Positions 1-7,726 of a DNA stretch of 10,294 nt are shown here, one piece after another. The first letter of the stretch is position 1. The number at the start of each line of letters is the position of its first letter. A program made the position numbers and the translations under genes. The notes below the pieces were generated by a model. That model saw nothing but the letters and a program-made list of their open reading frames with translations. It was not told the origin of the DNA and made no database searches. Origin of the DNA: Phycisphaerae bacterium (GTDB taxonomy: Bacteria > Planctomycetota > Phycisphaerae > UBA1845 > PWPN01); assembly GCA_003557125.1 (NCBI GenBank), contig PWPN01000098.1, positions 1-10,294 of the forward strand. Direction: 5' to 3'.

Positions 1-671
1 CCTTCCAGATGTTCGGCAGCTTCCTGGACAATATCCAGGTCGACTTCCTGCTGCGGGCGACGGCCATGGATGCGCGGGGTTCGAGTGTGGACGCCCCCCG
101 ACTGGTATGCTGGAACGGGCGCGAGGGATTCGTCCAGGTCGAAACCGTGATTTCTTATGTGGCCACACCCGGGTTCGCACCGGTCGGCGGGGCTACCATC
201 GGCGGGCAGGCCGCCCAGGGGCTCGTGCCCGGTATCGCGATGCTGCCGCAGGGTCGGCTCTTCTCGGTGCTGCCCACCGTCTCGGGCGACCGCAAATACG
301 TGACGATGGAGGTCAAGCCGCAGGTCACTGATGTGACACTCCGGACGATTCCCGTCCAGCAGGGCGCACTGGCGGCCTTCTTCCAGACGCCGGAGTTTCA
401 GATCACGACGATCAAGACGACCGTCTCCGTTCCGGACGGGGGGACGCTCCTGCTGGGCGGACTGAGGCTGTCGGCCGAGGAAGAGATCGAAGCCGGCGTA
501 CCCGTCATCAGCAAAATACCCATTCTCAAACGGGCGTTCACGAATCGGTCGCGCACCAAAGACGAGTTCGTTCTTCTCGTGCTGATCAAGCCCACGATCA
601 TCATCCCGGAAGAGCAGGAAGCGCACGCCTATGACGATCTACTGACAAACGGCGGCCGCATCGGCAGGTGA
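1..671 (+). CDS. Secretin C-terminal part (type II secretion / type IV pilus outer-membrane ring protein), partial
   Basis: The reading frame is open to the left edge (first full codon at position 3) and stops at TGA 669-671, so only the last ~222 residues are present. What remains matches the C-terminal secretin domain. It has a stretch VDFLLRATAMDARGSSVDAP followed by RLVCWNGREGFVQVET, where the family typically has 'APRLTLFNGQ'. It also has the signature VPDGGTLLLGGLR near the end, followed by PVISKIPILKRAF and a strand-rich close, EFVLLVLIKPTIIIP. In known secretins this domain forms the outer-membrane beta-barrel channel through which pseudopili, pili or substrates pass. The fragment has a glycine-rich segment (PGFAPVGGATIGGQ), probably a loop. 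A prepilin gene lies 0.8 kb downstream on the same strand, which fits a secretion or pilus role. The exact system (GspD-, PilQ- or Tad-like) cannot be told without the N-terminal domains. Confidence 0.88.
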   Translation, partial: FQMFGSFLDNIQVDFLLRATAMDARGSSVDAPRLVCWNGREGFVQVETVISYVATPGFAPVGGATIGGQAAQGLVPGIAMLPQGRLFSVLPTVSGDRKYVTMEVKPQVTDVTLRTIPVQQGALAAFFQTPEFQITTIKTTVSVPDGGTLLLGGLRLSAEEEIEAGVPVISKIPILKRAFTNRSRTKDEFVLLVLIKPTIIIPEEQEAHAYDDLLTNGGRIGR

Positions 672-741
672 GCGTCATCCCGCTTCTGCGAAATGATGCT
701 GTGCGACAAGCACTGCGACGCAAGACAATGTGCAACAAAAA

Positions 742-783
742 AACGACCCGGTCAGGCGAAGGAGTAAGCCCGACCGGGTCGTT
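742..783 (-). terminator. Rho-independent terminator-like hairpin reading on the minus strand
   Basis: AACGACCCGGTC (742-753) is perfectly complementary to GACCGGGTCGTT (772-783), a 12-bp GC-rich stem with an 18-nt loop. On the plus strand the stem is preceded by seven A (737-743) and followed by CGGCTATG. The stem-then-T-run order therefore exists only on the minus strand, where the hairpin runs into TTTTTTT. No minus-strand gene is visible upstream of it. It could also act weakly on the secretin transcript as a 3' end hairpin, but it lacks a U-tract in that direction. Confidence 0.6.
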
Positions 784-843
784 CGGCTATGACTACGCAC
801 TGCGTGGGAATGGACGCAATGCCAGGAGGAGGTAAGTCTGATT

Positions 844-864
844 TACGTATCCGTTGTACGTATC
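844..864. repeat. Short direct repeat TACGTATC x2
   Basis: TACGTATC occurs at 844-851 and 857-864, 13 bp start to start. The core TACGTA is itself palindromic. This could be a paired binding site, but the repeat is short and no binder is known. Confidence 0.3.
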
Positions 865-885
865 TGCCTGTGCGGCGCGAAAAAG

Positions 886-943
886 GGGTGGACGGCCTGG
901 CGAGACCGTCCCCCGAATTTCGTTTCCGGCTCCCCTGCCGGAA
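886..943. other. Two adjacent strong hairpins
   Basis: First hairpin: GGG (886-888), one bulged T, GGACGG (890-895), a 10-nt loop, then CCGTCC (906-911) and CCC (912-914). It is preceded on the plus strand by AAAAA (880-884), so on the minus strand it is followed by a short T-run, as with the larger hairpin at 742-783. Second hairpin: TTCCGGC (924-930), a 6-nt loop, GCCGGAA (937-943). The spacing suggests a folded RNA or a set of terminator-like elements, but no known RNA family is recognised. Confidence 0.4.
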
Positions 944-996
944 TAAGGCGGGAAGGCGGTCAAGCTCCCGCGCTCTCCATGACTCCACTTAATCTA

Positions 997-1013
997 TTGG
1001 CACGAGCCATGCC
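997..1013 (+). promoter_or_regulatory. Candidate sigma-54 (-24/-12) promoter
   Basis: The sequence is TTGGCACGAGCCATGCC. Against the sigma-54 consensus YTGGCACGrNNNTTGCW it matches the whole -24 block and the -12 GC, with the required ten bases between the -24 GG (999-1000) and the -12 GC (1011-1012). The mismatches are A for T at the first -12 position and C for the final W. Transcription would start near 1024 and could read through to the prepilin at 1464, giving a leader of about 440 nt. An NtrC-family sigma-54 activator is encoded downstream (3939-5321). The site is also an inverted repeat (TTGGCA at 997-1002, TGCCAA at 1010-1015), so the minus strand carries a weaker match and a protein operator is an alternative reading. 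Confidence 0.42.
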
Positions 1014-1157
1014 AAAAGTCCGAATATCTCATCGAATGACATAAGTACATTCATGGCAAGTGGATACGGCATTATCTGATTTGCGAACCTTCTCATTATC
1101 TTGTCACGGACTGGCTGTGGGCGGCCACTTTGTCATTTTCACTGGCTGCGGAAGGCC

Positions 1158-1176
1158 GAAAAAAGGGCATTTTTTC
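1158..1176. other. A-tract/T-tract inverted repeat
   Basis: GAAAAAA (1158-1164), loop GGGCA, TTTTTTC (1170-1176): a perfect 7-bp A/T stem. It lies between the sigma-54-like site and the prepilin. The phased A and T tracts could bend DNA, or together with the upstream GGCC it could make a weak plus-strand terminator. No function is assigned. Confidence 0.25.
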
Positions 1177-1255
1177 CCCGAAGTCCGGTTTTCATGCTCG
1201 CTTCATACGGCCGGCTGTGATACACTTTTATGAGATGTCAGGAGGAAGGATCCGC

Positions 1256-1336
1256 GTGACGAGGTCCGATGACACGGGATCCCGTATTGCAGGCGGTTGG
1301 ATGGTGATGGCCTCGGAGCGGCCGATGAGCCGATAG
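1256..1336 (+). CDS. Possible 26-residue peptide with strong ribosome binding site
   Basis: A GTG at 1256 follows AGGAGG (1240-1245) with a 10-base gap and opens a 26-codon frame ending at TAG 1334-1336. The peptide is charged (MTRSDDTGSRIAGGW, then Met- and Arg-containing) and has no membrane segment or known motif. The main reason to list it is the Shine-Dalgarno, which is better than that of the prepilin downstream. It may be a leader peptide or a chance match. A weak -10-like TACACT lies at 1221-1226 without a matching -35. Confidence 0.15.
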   Translation: MTRSDDTGSRIAGGWMVMASERPMSR

Positions 1337-1463
1337 TATTTTAGGTATTAACGGCAACGATTCAGGTCGTCGAAGGAGTGAAACGACACAAGGCCAGCAG
1401 CGTCCAGGCCGATTCGGCTCGATTGCACCGGGGCTGACACACCGTGCTGTGGGGGCGCGAGCT

Positions 1464-2321
1464 ATGACGCATGCCCGCACAACTCATGTAGCGCAACGGC
1501 AGCGCGAACCATCTCGCGCTCCGCCGAAGCGTAGCGCTTTCACCTTGATCGAGCTGCTCGTGGTCGTGGCGATCCTGTCGCTGCTGATGGCCATCATCAG
1601 TGCGTCGCTGATCAATGTCCAGGTGGCCGCCAGAAGTTTCGTATGCAAGAACAAATTGCGCAACGTGGCTTTCGATTTCATCCGTTTTTCTGACGATTAT
1701 GCACATCCTTGGCGCGGCGACAGTGACATGGATGGGAAACCCGGCTTCCGTGTCGTCGATTTTCAGGAACGCACGTACGGTATTGCCGAGTTCTGGCGGA
1801 CGGAAGGCGTCCCCATGTCGGGCATCGGGCCCGGGACATTTCTGTCCGATCAGTACGATGCTACAGAGCAGCCGATGATCTGCCCGGCCGGTCCGCAGGA
1901 ACTCCACCGTCGGCCGATGACTCCACTGGTACGCAAGCCGGTTTTCCCTGTCGAAAACGTCAGTATCGGGATGAATAAAAGACTGCACCGCGTTTCGCGA
2001 ACCCTGAATGACGAGTTCGTGCGCGAAGACATCCGCATTTCCAAGCGTATCCTCGAACACCCCATGATCCCGCTGGCGTTCGACGTGGACGGCCAGAAGG
2101 CCTACGAAAACGATTTGCACTCTTCAAGCGGCATCCTGCCGTATTTTTCGGCTCCACCTCTCGAAACGCCCGACGTCTACACAAGTGGCGAATTCTGGTT
2201 CCCGAGTTTTCGCCACGGAGGCAAAATGAACGCGGCGTTCGTGGGCGGCCAGGTCCTTTCCACAAGGGATCCCGTCGCTACGTCCGGCTGGAACTGGGCA
2301 GAGCCGCCCATAACCCGATGA
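1464..2321 (+). CDS. Prepilin-type N-terminal cleavage/methylation domain protein, planctomycete H-X9-DG-like
   Basis: Predicted type IV pilin-like or pseudopilin precursor of 285 aa. From ATG 1464 there is a basic 25-residue leader ending KRSA, then FTLIELLVVVAILSLLMAII. Prepilin peptidase would cut between A25 and F26, with Glu at position +5 (E30); Ala replaces the usual Gly at -1. The hydrophobic helix (about 26-48) is followed by ARSFVCKNKLRNVAFDFIRFSDDY, which aligns by eye with the 'C..NL+Q+...YADD' segment of planctomycete prepilins. Near the C-terminus, RHGGKMNAAFVGGQV is the H-X9-DG motif with Gly in place of Asp. The frame also allows GTG 1449 (290 aa). ATG 1464 is preferred because the extra residues add nothing, though the Shine-Dalgarno is poor in both cases (a G-run at 1451-1455). 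Neighbours are a secretin upstream and a kinase/sigma-54 activator pair downstream. Its substrate or role in the envelope is unknown. Confidence 0.85.
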   Translation: MTHARTTHVAQRQREPSRAPPKRSAFTLIELLVVVAILSLLMAIISASLINVQVAARSFVCKNKLRNVAFDFIRFSDDYAHPWRGDSDMDGKPGFRVVDFQERTYGIAEFWRTEGVPMSGIGPGTFLSDQYDATEQPMICPAGPQELHRRPMTPLVRKPVFPVENVSIGMNKRLHRVSRTLNDEFVREDIRISKRILEHPMIPLAFDVDGQKAYENDLHSSSGILPYFSAPPLETPDVYTSGEFWFPSFRHGGKMNAAFVGGQVLSTRDPVATSGWNWAEPPITR

Positions 2322-2345
2322 ACCGCTTGCAATTCGATCGCCCCC

Positions 2346-2375
2346 TTCTGTTCGTACGGCTGGATATGGTAGAAT
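2346..2375 (+). promoter_or_regulatory. Candidate extended -10 sigma-70-type promoter for the kinase-regulator operon
   Basis: TAGAAT at 2370-2375 is preceded by TG one base upstream (2367-2368), giving an extended -10 element. The best -35 is TTCTGT at 2346-2351 with an 18-bp spacer, which is weak. Transcription would start near 2382, leaving a leader of about 115 nt before the kinase GTG at 2496. It sits in the 174-bp gap after the prepilin stop. Confidence 0.4.
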
Positions 2376-2387
2376 TGCATACAGCGC

Positions 2388-2412
2388 GGGTGCCCCGACC
2401 GCGGGGCAGCCC
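2388..2412 (+). other. Leader hairpin upstream of the histidine kinase
   Basis: TGCCCC (2391-2396), loop GACCGC, GGGGCA (2403-2408), extended by GGG (2388-2390) pairing with CCC (2410-2412) around one bulged base. No T-run follows, so it is not a standard intrinsic terminator. It lies just downstream of the candidate start site and may be a leader structure. Confidence 0.3.
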
Positions 2413-2495
2413 GATAACGAGGGCAAGGCGTGAGGTTCAGGACTTCATGGCTTGCATGATGAACCGCAGTCTCTCATAAAGGGAGCCCGACGGAC

Positions 2496-3938
2496 GTGGA
2501 GCTTCGCAGGAAATTCGTCCTATTGGCCTTGATCTACGTCCTGTCTCTTTCGGCGAACCTGGCGATCTCGGCCTACTGCATCACTGTCTACATCGACTCG
2601 GCCTTTCAGGACTTCCAGACCGGTGCGGTGTTCGAGCAGCACATTGACGGTGTGCGTCGAATTCTCAACGATCAACGCACGCTGCTGACCGAGAGCGAGC
2701 GACCGGCCGAAATCGAGCACCGCTACCTGGGGCTCGATGATGAACTGAATATCGCCATGGGCGCGTTGGTTCGCGCGTGGCCCGAGTTGCTGCCGGACAA
2801 CCTGGTTTCTCAACTCAGGCTTGCCATGGATCGCAAGAGACAGGCTGTCGGGCCGTATCTGGGCGAGGCGAACCCGCCGAGGGTCGGCGGCGAACTGCCC
2901 GAAGAACTCGCCTCCAGCTTTGCCGCACTGACCCGCGTCCTGGCAGAGGCGAGCACGATCGCCGGCGAGCAACGCCAGATGGCAGTGACGCAAGCGGCGG
3001 ACACGCAGAGCCGCGTCGTTCAGATCCTTGTGATTAACACCGCTGCCGGGGGGCTGCTGTGTGCACTGGGTGTGTATTTCGTCCGGAGTTGGGTTTTGAC
3101 GCCCGTCGGTCAACTCCGTGAGGCGACCAAGCAGATTTCGCAAGGCCATTTCGAATACCGCATTTCGACGCGCGCGCGTGACGAACTGGGCAAACTGGCC
3201 GGTGAAGTGAACCAGATGGCTGCGACCATTGTCGACATGCAGACCAAGATGGTCGAACAGGAGCGTCTTGCGGCGGCCGGTGAAATGGTGACCCGGCTTG
3301 CGCACAACATCCGGAACCCGTTGGCGGGCATTCGCGGCTTATCGGAGACGACGATCGATATCAATCGCGATGATGCGGAGACCGTCGGCTGCCAGGAGCG
3401 CATCATCGCGACGGTCGATCGTTTCGAGAAGTGGCTTCGCGATTTGCAACAATCCGTCTCTCCGATGACGGTCAACGTGCGGCCCGTCGCGATCGAAGAG
3501 CTCTTGGAGGCGACGGTTTCGGCGCTGCGGCCGATGCTCGAGCGGCGCGGCGTCTCCGTGAAGGTCGAGGTCGATCCCACGCTCAAGGAGGTATCCGTGG
3601 ATGCGATGCACCTCGAGCAGGCTGTCGTTTCGTTGCTGACCAATGCGGCCCAGGCGTCCGCGTCGGGCATGGAGATTCAGATCCGGGCCGAGCGTATCGC
3701 GGGCGAGCCCAATCATTGGTGCCTGATCGTCCAAGACCAAGGAGGCGGGATCCCACCGGAAATCCGTGAGAAAATCTTCGAGCCCTATTTCACGACCAAG
3801 CCAGACGGCAACGGCATCGGCCTGGCGATGACCCAGAAGGTCGTTCGTCTCCACGGGGGGCGGCTTTCGGTGGAGTCGGATCTCGGCAAAGGCAGCCGGT
3901 TCGAGATCCGCCTGCCGGGGGCACAATCGGAGGCCTAG
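2496..3938 (+). CDS. Membrane-bound sensor histidine kinase (HAMP, HisKA, HATPase)
   Basis: Sensor kinase of a two-component system, 480 aa, starting at GTG 2496 after GGGAG (2481-2485). Order of parts: membrane helix at about 7-30; a mostly helical extracytoplasmic sensor region at about 33-173 with no recognised ligand domain; second membrane helix at about 175-196; HAMP linker at about 197-250; a short coiled coil; then HisKA with ERLAAAGEMVTRLAHNIRNP, where H270 is the phospho-acceptor. The ATPase domain has the N box (LLTNAAQ, N383), G1 (DQGGGIP, 414-420), F box (FEPYFTTK, 428-435), G2 (GNGIGLA, 438-444) and G3 (GKGSRFE). All catalytic boxes are intact. The short HisKA and the 'GEM..RLAHNIRNPL' style resemble NtrB/AtoS/PilS-type kinases that feed NtrC-family regulators, as expected from the next gene. 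Unlike PilS it has only two membrane helices. The signal sensed is unknown. Confidence 0.93.
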   Translation: MELRRKFVLLALIYVLSLSANLAISAYCITVYIDSAFQDFQTGAVFEQHIDGVRRILNDQRTLLTESERPAEIEHRYLGLDDELNIAMGALVRAWPELLPDNLVSQLRLAMDRKRQAVGPYLGEANPPRVGGELPEELASSFAALTRVLAEASTIAGEQRQMAVTQAADTQSRVVQILVINTAAGGLLCALGVYFVRSWVLTPVGQLREATKQISQGHFEYRISTRARDELGKLAGEVNQMAATIVDMQTKMVEQERLAAAGEMVTRLAHNIRNPLAGIRGLSETTIDINRDDAETVGCQERIIATVDRFEKWLRDLQQSVSPMTVNVRPVAIEELLEATVSALRPMLERRGVSVKVEVDPTLKEVSVDAMHLEQAVVSLLTNAAQASASGMEIQIRAERIAGEPNHWCLIVQDQGGGIPPEIREKIFEPYFTTKPDGNGIGLAMTQKVVRLHGGRLSVESDLGKGSRFEIRLPGAQSEA

Positions 3939-5321
<1,383 letters not shown>

Positions 5322-5360
5322 GACGCTCCGCATAGGGTTGTCACATCCTCCGGAAGAATT

Positions 5361-5405
5361 CACTGGCGCGGACAAGCACTGGCGGACAAGCCGCCAGTGG
5401 CACCC
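5361..5405 (+). repeat. Intergenic palindromic repeat, family 1, left copy
   Basis: CACTGGCGG (5377-5385), loop ACAAG, CCGCCAGTG (5391-5399): a perfect 9-bp stem. The left arm is partly duplicated just upstream (CACTGGCGCGGACAAG, 5361-5376). The 32 bases at 5374-5405 recur in inverted orientation at 7885-7916 with 30/32 identity, on the far side of the beta-helix gene. It resembles REP-type dispersed palindromes. Confidence 0.75.
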
Positions 5406-5464
5406 TGTGTTGGCACCCGAATGGGACTCTGCTCCCCTCTGGTCGCCGTTCTTTTCGGTAAGGA

Positions 5465-5506
5465 CGGCCGCCACGGGGGGCGGCCGCTACATTCGCTCTC
5501 TTACGG
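5465..5506 (+). repeat. Intergenic palindromic repeat, family 2, copy A
   Basis: CGGCCGCC (5465-5472), a 6-nt loop, GGCGGCCG (5479-5486): a perfect 8-bp stem followed by CTACA. The 30 bases at 5477-5506 match 5578-5607 with 27/30 identity, and the 27 bases at 5465-5491 match 7941-7967 with 24/27 identity, all in the same orientation. Confidence 0.7.
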
Positions 5507-5524
5507 GCGAGACGCTCGTACCAC

Positions 5525-5560
5525 CCTACGAACAGCACGGGACCTACGAACAGCACGAGA
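5525..5560 (+). repeat. 18-bp tandem repeat, two units
   Basis: CCTACGAACAGCACGGGA (5525-5542) is followed directly by the same unit with one change, G to A at base 16 (5543-5560). The length is a multiple of three, but no gene reads through it convincingly, and it sits among the palindromic repeats. Confidence 0.8.
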
Positions 5561-5567
5561 CGCAGTA

Positions 5568-5607
5568 CCGCCCTGCAGGGGCGGCCGCTACATCCGCTCC
5601 CTCACGG
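5568..5607 (+). repeat. Intergenic palindromic repeat, family 2, copy B
   Basis: CCGCCC (5568-5573), loop TGCAG, GGGCGG (5579-5584), then CCGCTACA. It is the second copy of the family-2 element, 101 bp after copy A. The upstream arm differs from copy A but still complements the shared core. That suggests the stem is maintained while the loop side varies. Confidence 0.7.
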
Positions 5608-5632
5608 TCGCGGTTTGCGAGAATTGCTCGGC

Positions 5633-7726
5633 TCAGGGGCGCGGGTCGGGTCGGCCGGGGTCTGTCATCGGCGGCCAGGTGGCGCGGTATTCGTCCTCGT
5701 ACAGCCCGATCTTTTCGACCGGGATCGGCTCGAAGCCGAGACTGAAGGCAGGCGAGTCCGGCCGAAGTTGGAAGTCGCCCGCCTCGGCGTCAACGAAGAG
5801 CGGGTCCGCATCGACGAGGTTGTCTTCGACGCGCACGATCTGATCGTTGAGGCCGTCGGACAGGTCGAGCCACCGTCCGCCGACGCTGATGTTGCGCGTG
5901 ATGACGTTGTACTTGGCCACGGCCGGCTCGTCGTCGTAGAGGGTGAGCAGTTCCGGGTACTTCTCGCTCCAAGGCGGCTCGCGGTAGGGGACGGCGTCGA
6001 GCCGATCGGTGAGCTTCGTGTTCGTGCCGTCGAAATAGGAACTTGCCCAGCCCAGGCCGCGGGAGTCGACGTGGACGGACGGCGTGCATTCCACGAAGAC
6101 GTTGTTGTCGACGATGTTGTTTCTTCCCCCGCCGATCAGCACGCCGCGGCCGCTCTTGTAGACGATGTTGCCGTGAACGGTCGTGCCGCTCGTCCAGTCG
6201 TCCAGGTAGACCGACTGGTTGCCGACCCAGCTTTTGTACGTGCCGAGGTGATGGAAGTAGTTGTAGCGGATCACGTTGCCCCGCCAGGTCCAGTCCCGGC
6301 CGGTGTAGATCGCGCCGGCGTCGTCGGTCTCCAGGCAGACGTTGTGGATCTCGTTGTACTCGATGAGGTGCTCATTGCCATAGAACATCATCCCCTGGTG
6401 GGGTGCGTCATGGATGAGGTTGTGGGCGATGCGCTGCCCGACGCCGTTGATTTTGACGGCAGGGCGATAGGTTTTGTTGTTGCGGCTGTAGTGGTGGATG
6501 TGGTTGTTGAGCGCGAGGTGGCGGCTCGGAGTGAGTGTCACCCGATCTCCGCCGTCGAGAACGATGCCGCCGTCGCCGAGATAATAAATGTCGCACCCGA
6601 TGACGGCGTGGTCGGAACCCTCGCGGAAGGCGACGGCCCAGCCGCCGATGTTGCGGATCGTGCAGCCGACGATCCGTACATGTTGGCCGCCCTGCACCGC
6701 GACGGCTGTGCCCCGGTTGAACTCGAAGGTGAGCCCGCGAAACGTGACGTGTTCAACGTTTTGGAGTTCGATCAGCGTGCCGAGCACGGACACGAAGGCC
6801 CGCGATTGTCGGATGTCCGAGGGCGGCCAGAAGTAGAGTAGGCCGTTCGTGCGGTCGAGGTACCATTCGCCCGGCTCGTCCAGCTCGCTGAGCAGGTTGA
6901 GCGCAAAGTAGCGCTGCCCCTGGCGGTAGCCGTAGTAGTGATAGGGTTCGACCAGTTTGATGGACCGCTCCTCGGTGTCGATGCGTTCGACTTTCTGGTA
7001 TGCATCGGCCCAGTCCCAGAACCAGTACCCCCACAGCCAGATGTCCTCTTCCTGGGTCCACCGTTCGGGCCGATCGCCTTCGTAGCGGAACTTGCCGACA
7101 GCGTCGCCTGAGTGCCCGTGGATTGTGATAGGTTGGCCTCCGAGCAACTCGCCGGTGTGCCTGTAGCCATCGTTCGGCCAACGGGCGAGCGTCATGGGCC
7201 TGCCGTCGAAGAAAAGCTCGAAGCGGTCGCCGCCCGGGGGCACCTTGCCGAAGTCGGTCACGCCCGCCTGTTGGATGTCCGCCTGGAGAACGTGGCTGCG
7301 CGCCGCGGGGTCGAGCCGGTCGAGGATAGCTGCGTCCGTGACGGGCTCGAAGCCGGTGATCTCGCGCCCGCCGATGATGCGGACCTCCTCGTTGCCGTAC
7401 GCGCGATAGGTTATCGGGGCCGACTCCGTGCCGCTGTCGGTGCTATTCAGTGCGAAGGTGCGGTCCAGCGTATAGATGCCGCCTCGGAGGAAGACGGTGA
7501 TCGGGGCTGCCTGCCGTTGGGCTTCGTCCAACGAGCGGATCGCGTCGCGCGCGCGTTCGAGCGTGGCGAACGGCCCGTCCGTGCCTTCGGCGTCAGGCGA
7601 TGCCAGCTGCCCGGTCCATGTGTCGTTTCCCTGCGGGCTGACGTAGAACCGGAGTCCCTCGGTGCCGTTAGCTGTGGCAGTGACCGCGCACAAGCTTGTC
7701 ACCAGCCAGCAGATCCAGGTCGTCAT
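5633..7726 (-). CDS. Secreted right-handed parallel beta-helix protein, probable carbohydrate-active enzyme (GH141-like)
   Basis: Predicted exported protein of 697 aa. The N-terminus MTTWICWLVTSLCAVTATAN is a short Sec-type signal peptide with likely cleavage around 18-21; there is no lipobox. The mature start FYVSPQGNDTWTG and the following GPFATLERARDAIR, VFLRGGIYTL and SAPITYRAYGNEEVRIIGG are typical openings of parallel beta-helix proteins of the pectate-lyase-like superfamily, including GH141-type proteins. The centre (about 215-300) is Trp/Tyr-rich (DIWLWGYWFWDWADAYQKVE). Residues about 325-545 show short repeated coils of the type 'N.I..I...GI.+...' (for example GGWAVAFREG, GDGGIVLDGG, TDDAGAIYTGR, GRGVLIGGGRNN). 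Tail: DPLFVDAEAGDFQLRPDSPA. The ATG at 7726 follows AGGAAGGA with an 8-base gap. Catalytic residues and substrate cannot be assigned from sequence alone. The plus-strand open frames across it are antisense shadows. Confidence 0.88.
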   Translation of the reverse strand: MTTWICWLVTSLCAVTATANGTEGLRFYVSPQGNDTWTGQLASPDAEGTDGPFATLERARDAIRSLDEAQRQAAPITVFLRGGIYTLDRTFALNSTDSGTESAPITYRAYGNEEVRIIGGREITGFEPVTDAAILDRLDPAARSHVLQADIQQAGVTDFGKVPPGGDRFELFFDGRPMTLARWPNDGYRHTGELLGGQPITIHGHSGDAVGKFRYEGDRPERWTQEEDIWLWGYWFWDWADAYQKVERIDTEERSIKLVEPYHYYGYRQGQRYFALNLLSELDEPGEWYLDRTNGLLYFWPPSDIRQSRAFVSVLGTLIELQNVEHVTFRGLTFEFNRGTAVAVQGGQHVRIVGCTIRNIGGWAVAFREGSDHAVIGCDIYYLGDGGIVLDGGDRVTLTPSRHLALNNHIHHYSRNNKTYRPAVKINGVGQRIAHNLIHDAPHQGMMFYGNEHLIEYNEIHNVCLETDDAGAIYTGRDWTWRGNVIRYNYFHHLGTYKSWVGNQSVYLDDWTSGTTVHGNIVYKSGRGVLIGGGRNNIVDNNVFVECTPSVHVDSRGLGWASSYFDGTNTKLTDRLDAVPYREPPWSEKYPELLTLYDDEPAVAKYNVITRNISVGGRWLDLSDGLNDQIVRVEDNLVDADPLFVDAEAGDFQLRPDSPAFSLGFEPIPVEKIGLYEDEYRATWPPMTDPGRPDPRP

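Larger units (their letters stand above)
672..1463. other. Long stretch without a convincing gene between secretin and prepilin
   Basis: About 790 bp separate the secretin stop from the preferred prepilin start. Short open frames here (for example 789-992 on + and 752-988 on -) have no good ribosome binding site and no recognisable composition. What can be supported is a minus-strand terminator-like hairpin (742-783), two compact hairpins (886-914, 924-943), a sigma-54-like site (997-1013), an A-tract/T-tract hairpin (1158-1176) and one very short frame with a strong Shine-Dalgarno (1256-1336). The part from about 1000 to 1230 is visibly richer in A and T than the flanking genes, which is usual for regulatory DNA. 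Confidence 0.6.
5322..5632. other. Convergent intergenic region full of palindromic and tandem repeats
   Basis: This 311-bp gap lies between the 3' ends of the regulator (+) and the beta-helix gene (-). It contains no credible gene. It holds a duplicated CACTGGCG-type palindrome (5361-5405), a CGGCCGC-type palindrome in two copies (5465-5506 and 5568-5607), and an 18-bp tandem repeat (5525-5560). The GC-rich stems could serve as bidirectional transcript ends, but none is followed by a T-run. Confidence 0.6.

Noticed and set aside
801..835. Resemblance to a c-di-GMP-I riboswitch (GGACGCAATGCC)
   Set aside because: Only one short block resembles the class. The upstream CAAACC block and the downstream tetraloop-receptor half are not present in order.
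752..988. 78-codon minus-strand frame ending at the 742-783 hairpin
   Set aside because: It starts at GTG with no Shine-Dalgarno, has low-information composition, and its stop falls inside the terminator stem. A noncoding transcript is more plausible.
1362..2120. 252-codon minus-strand open frame
   Set aside because: Antisense to the prepilin; no recognisable domain. It extends into the intergenic region without a ribosome binding site.
5408..5425. TTGGCACCC on the plus strand as a sigma-54 site
   Set aside because: No GC at the -12 position, and no gene follows on that strand.
5341..5556. 71-codon minus-strand frame with a repeated LFVG segment
   Set aside because: It is made entirely of intergenic repeats (18-bp tandem and palindromes), so the apparent protein is repeat DNA read in frame.
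5615..6841. 408-codon plus-strand open frame rich in Val and Asp
   Set aside because: It is antisense to the beta-helix gene, whose signal peptide and repeats are convincing. No motif and no ribosome binding site.
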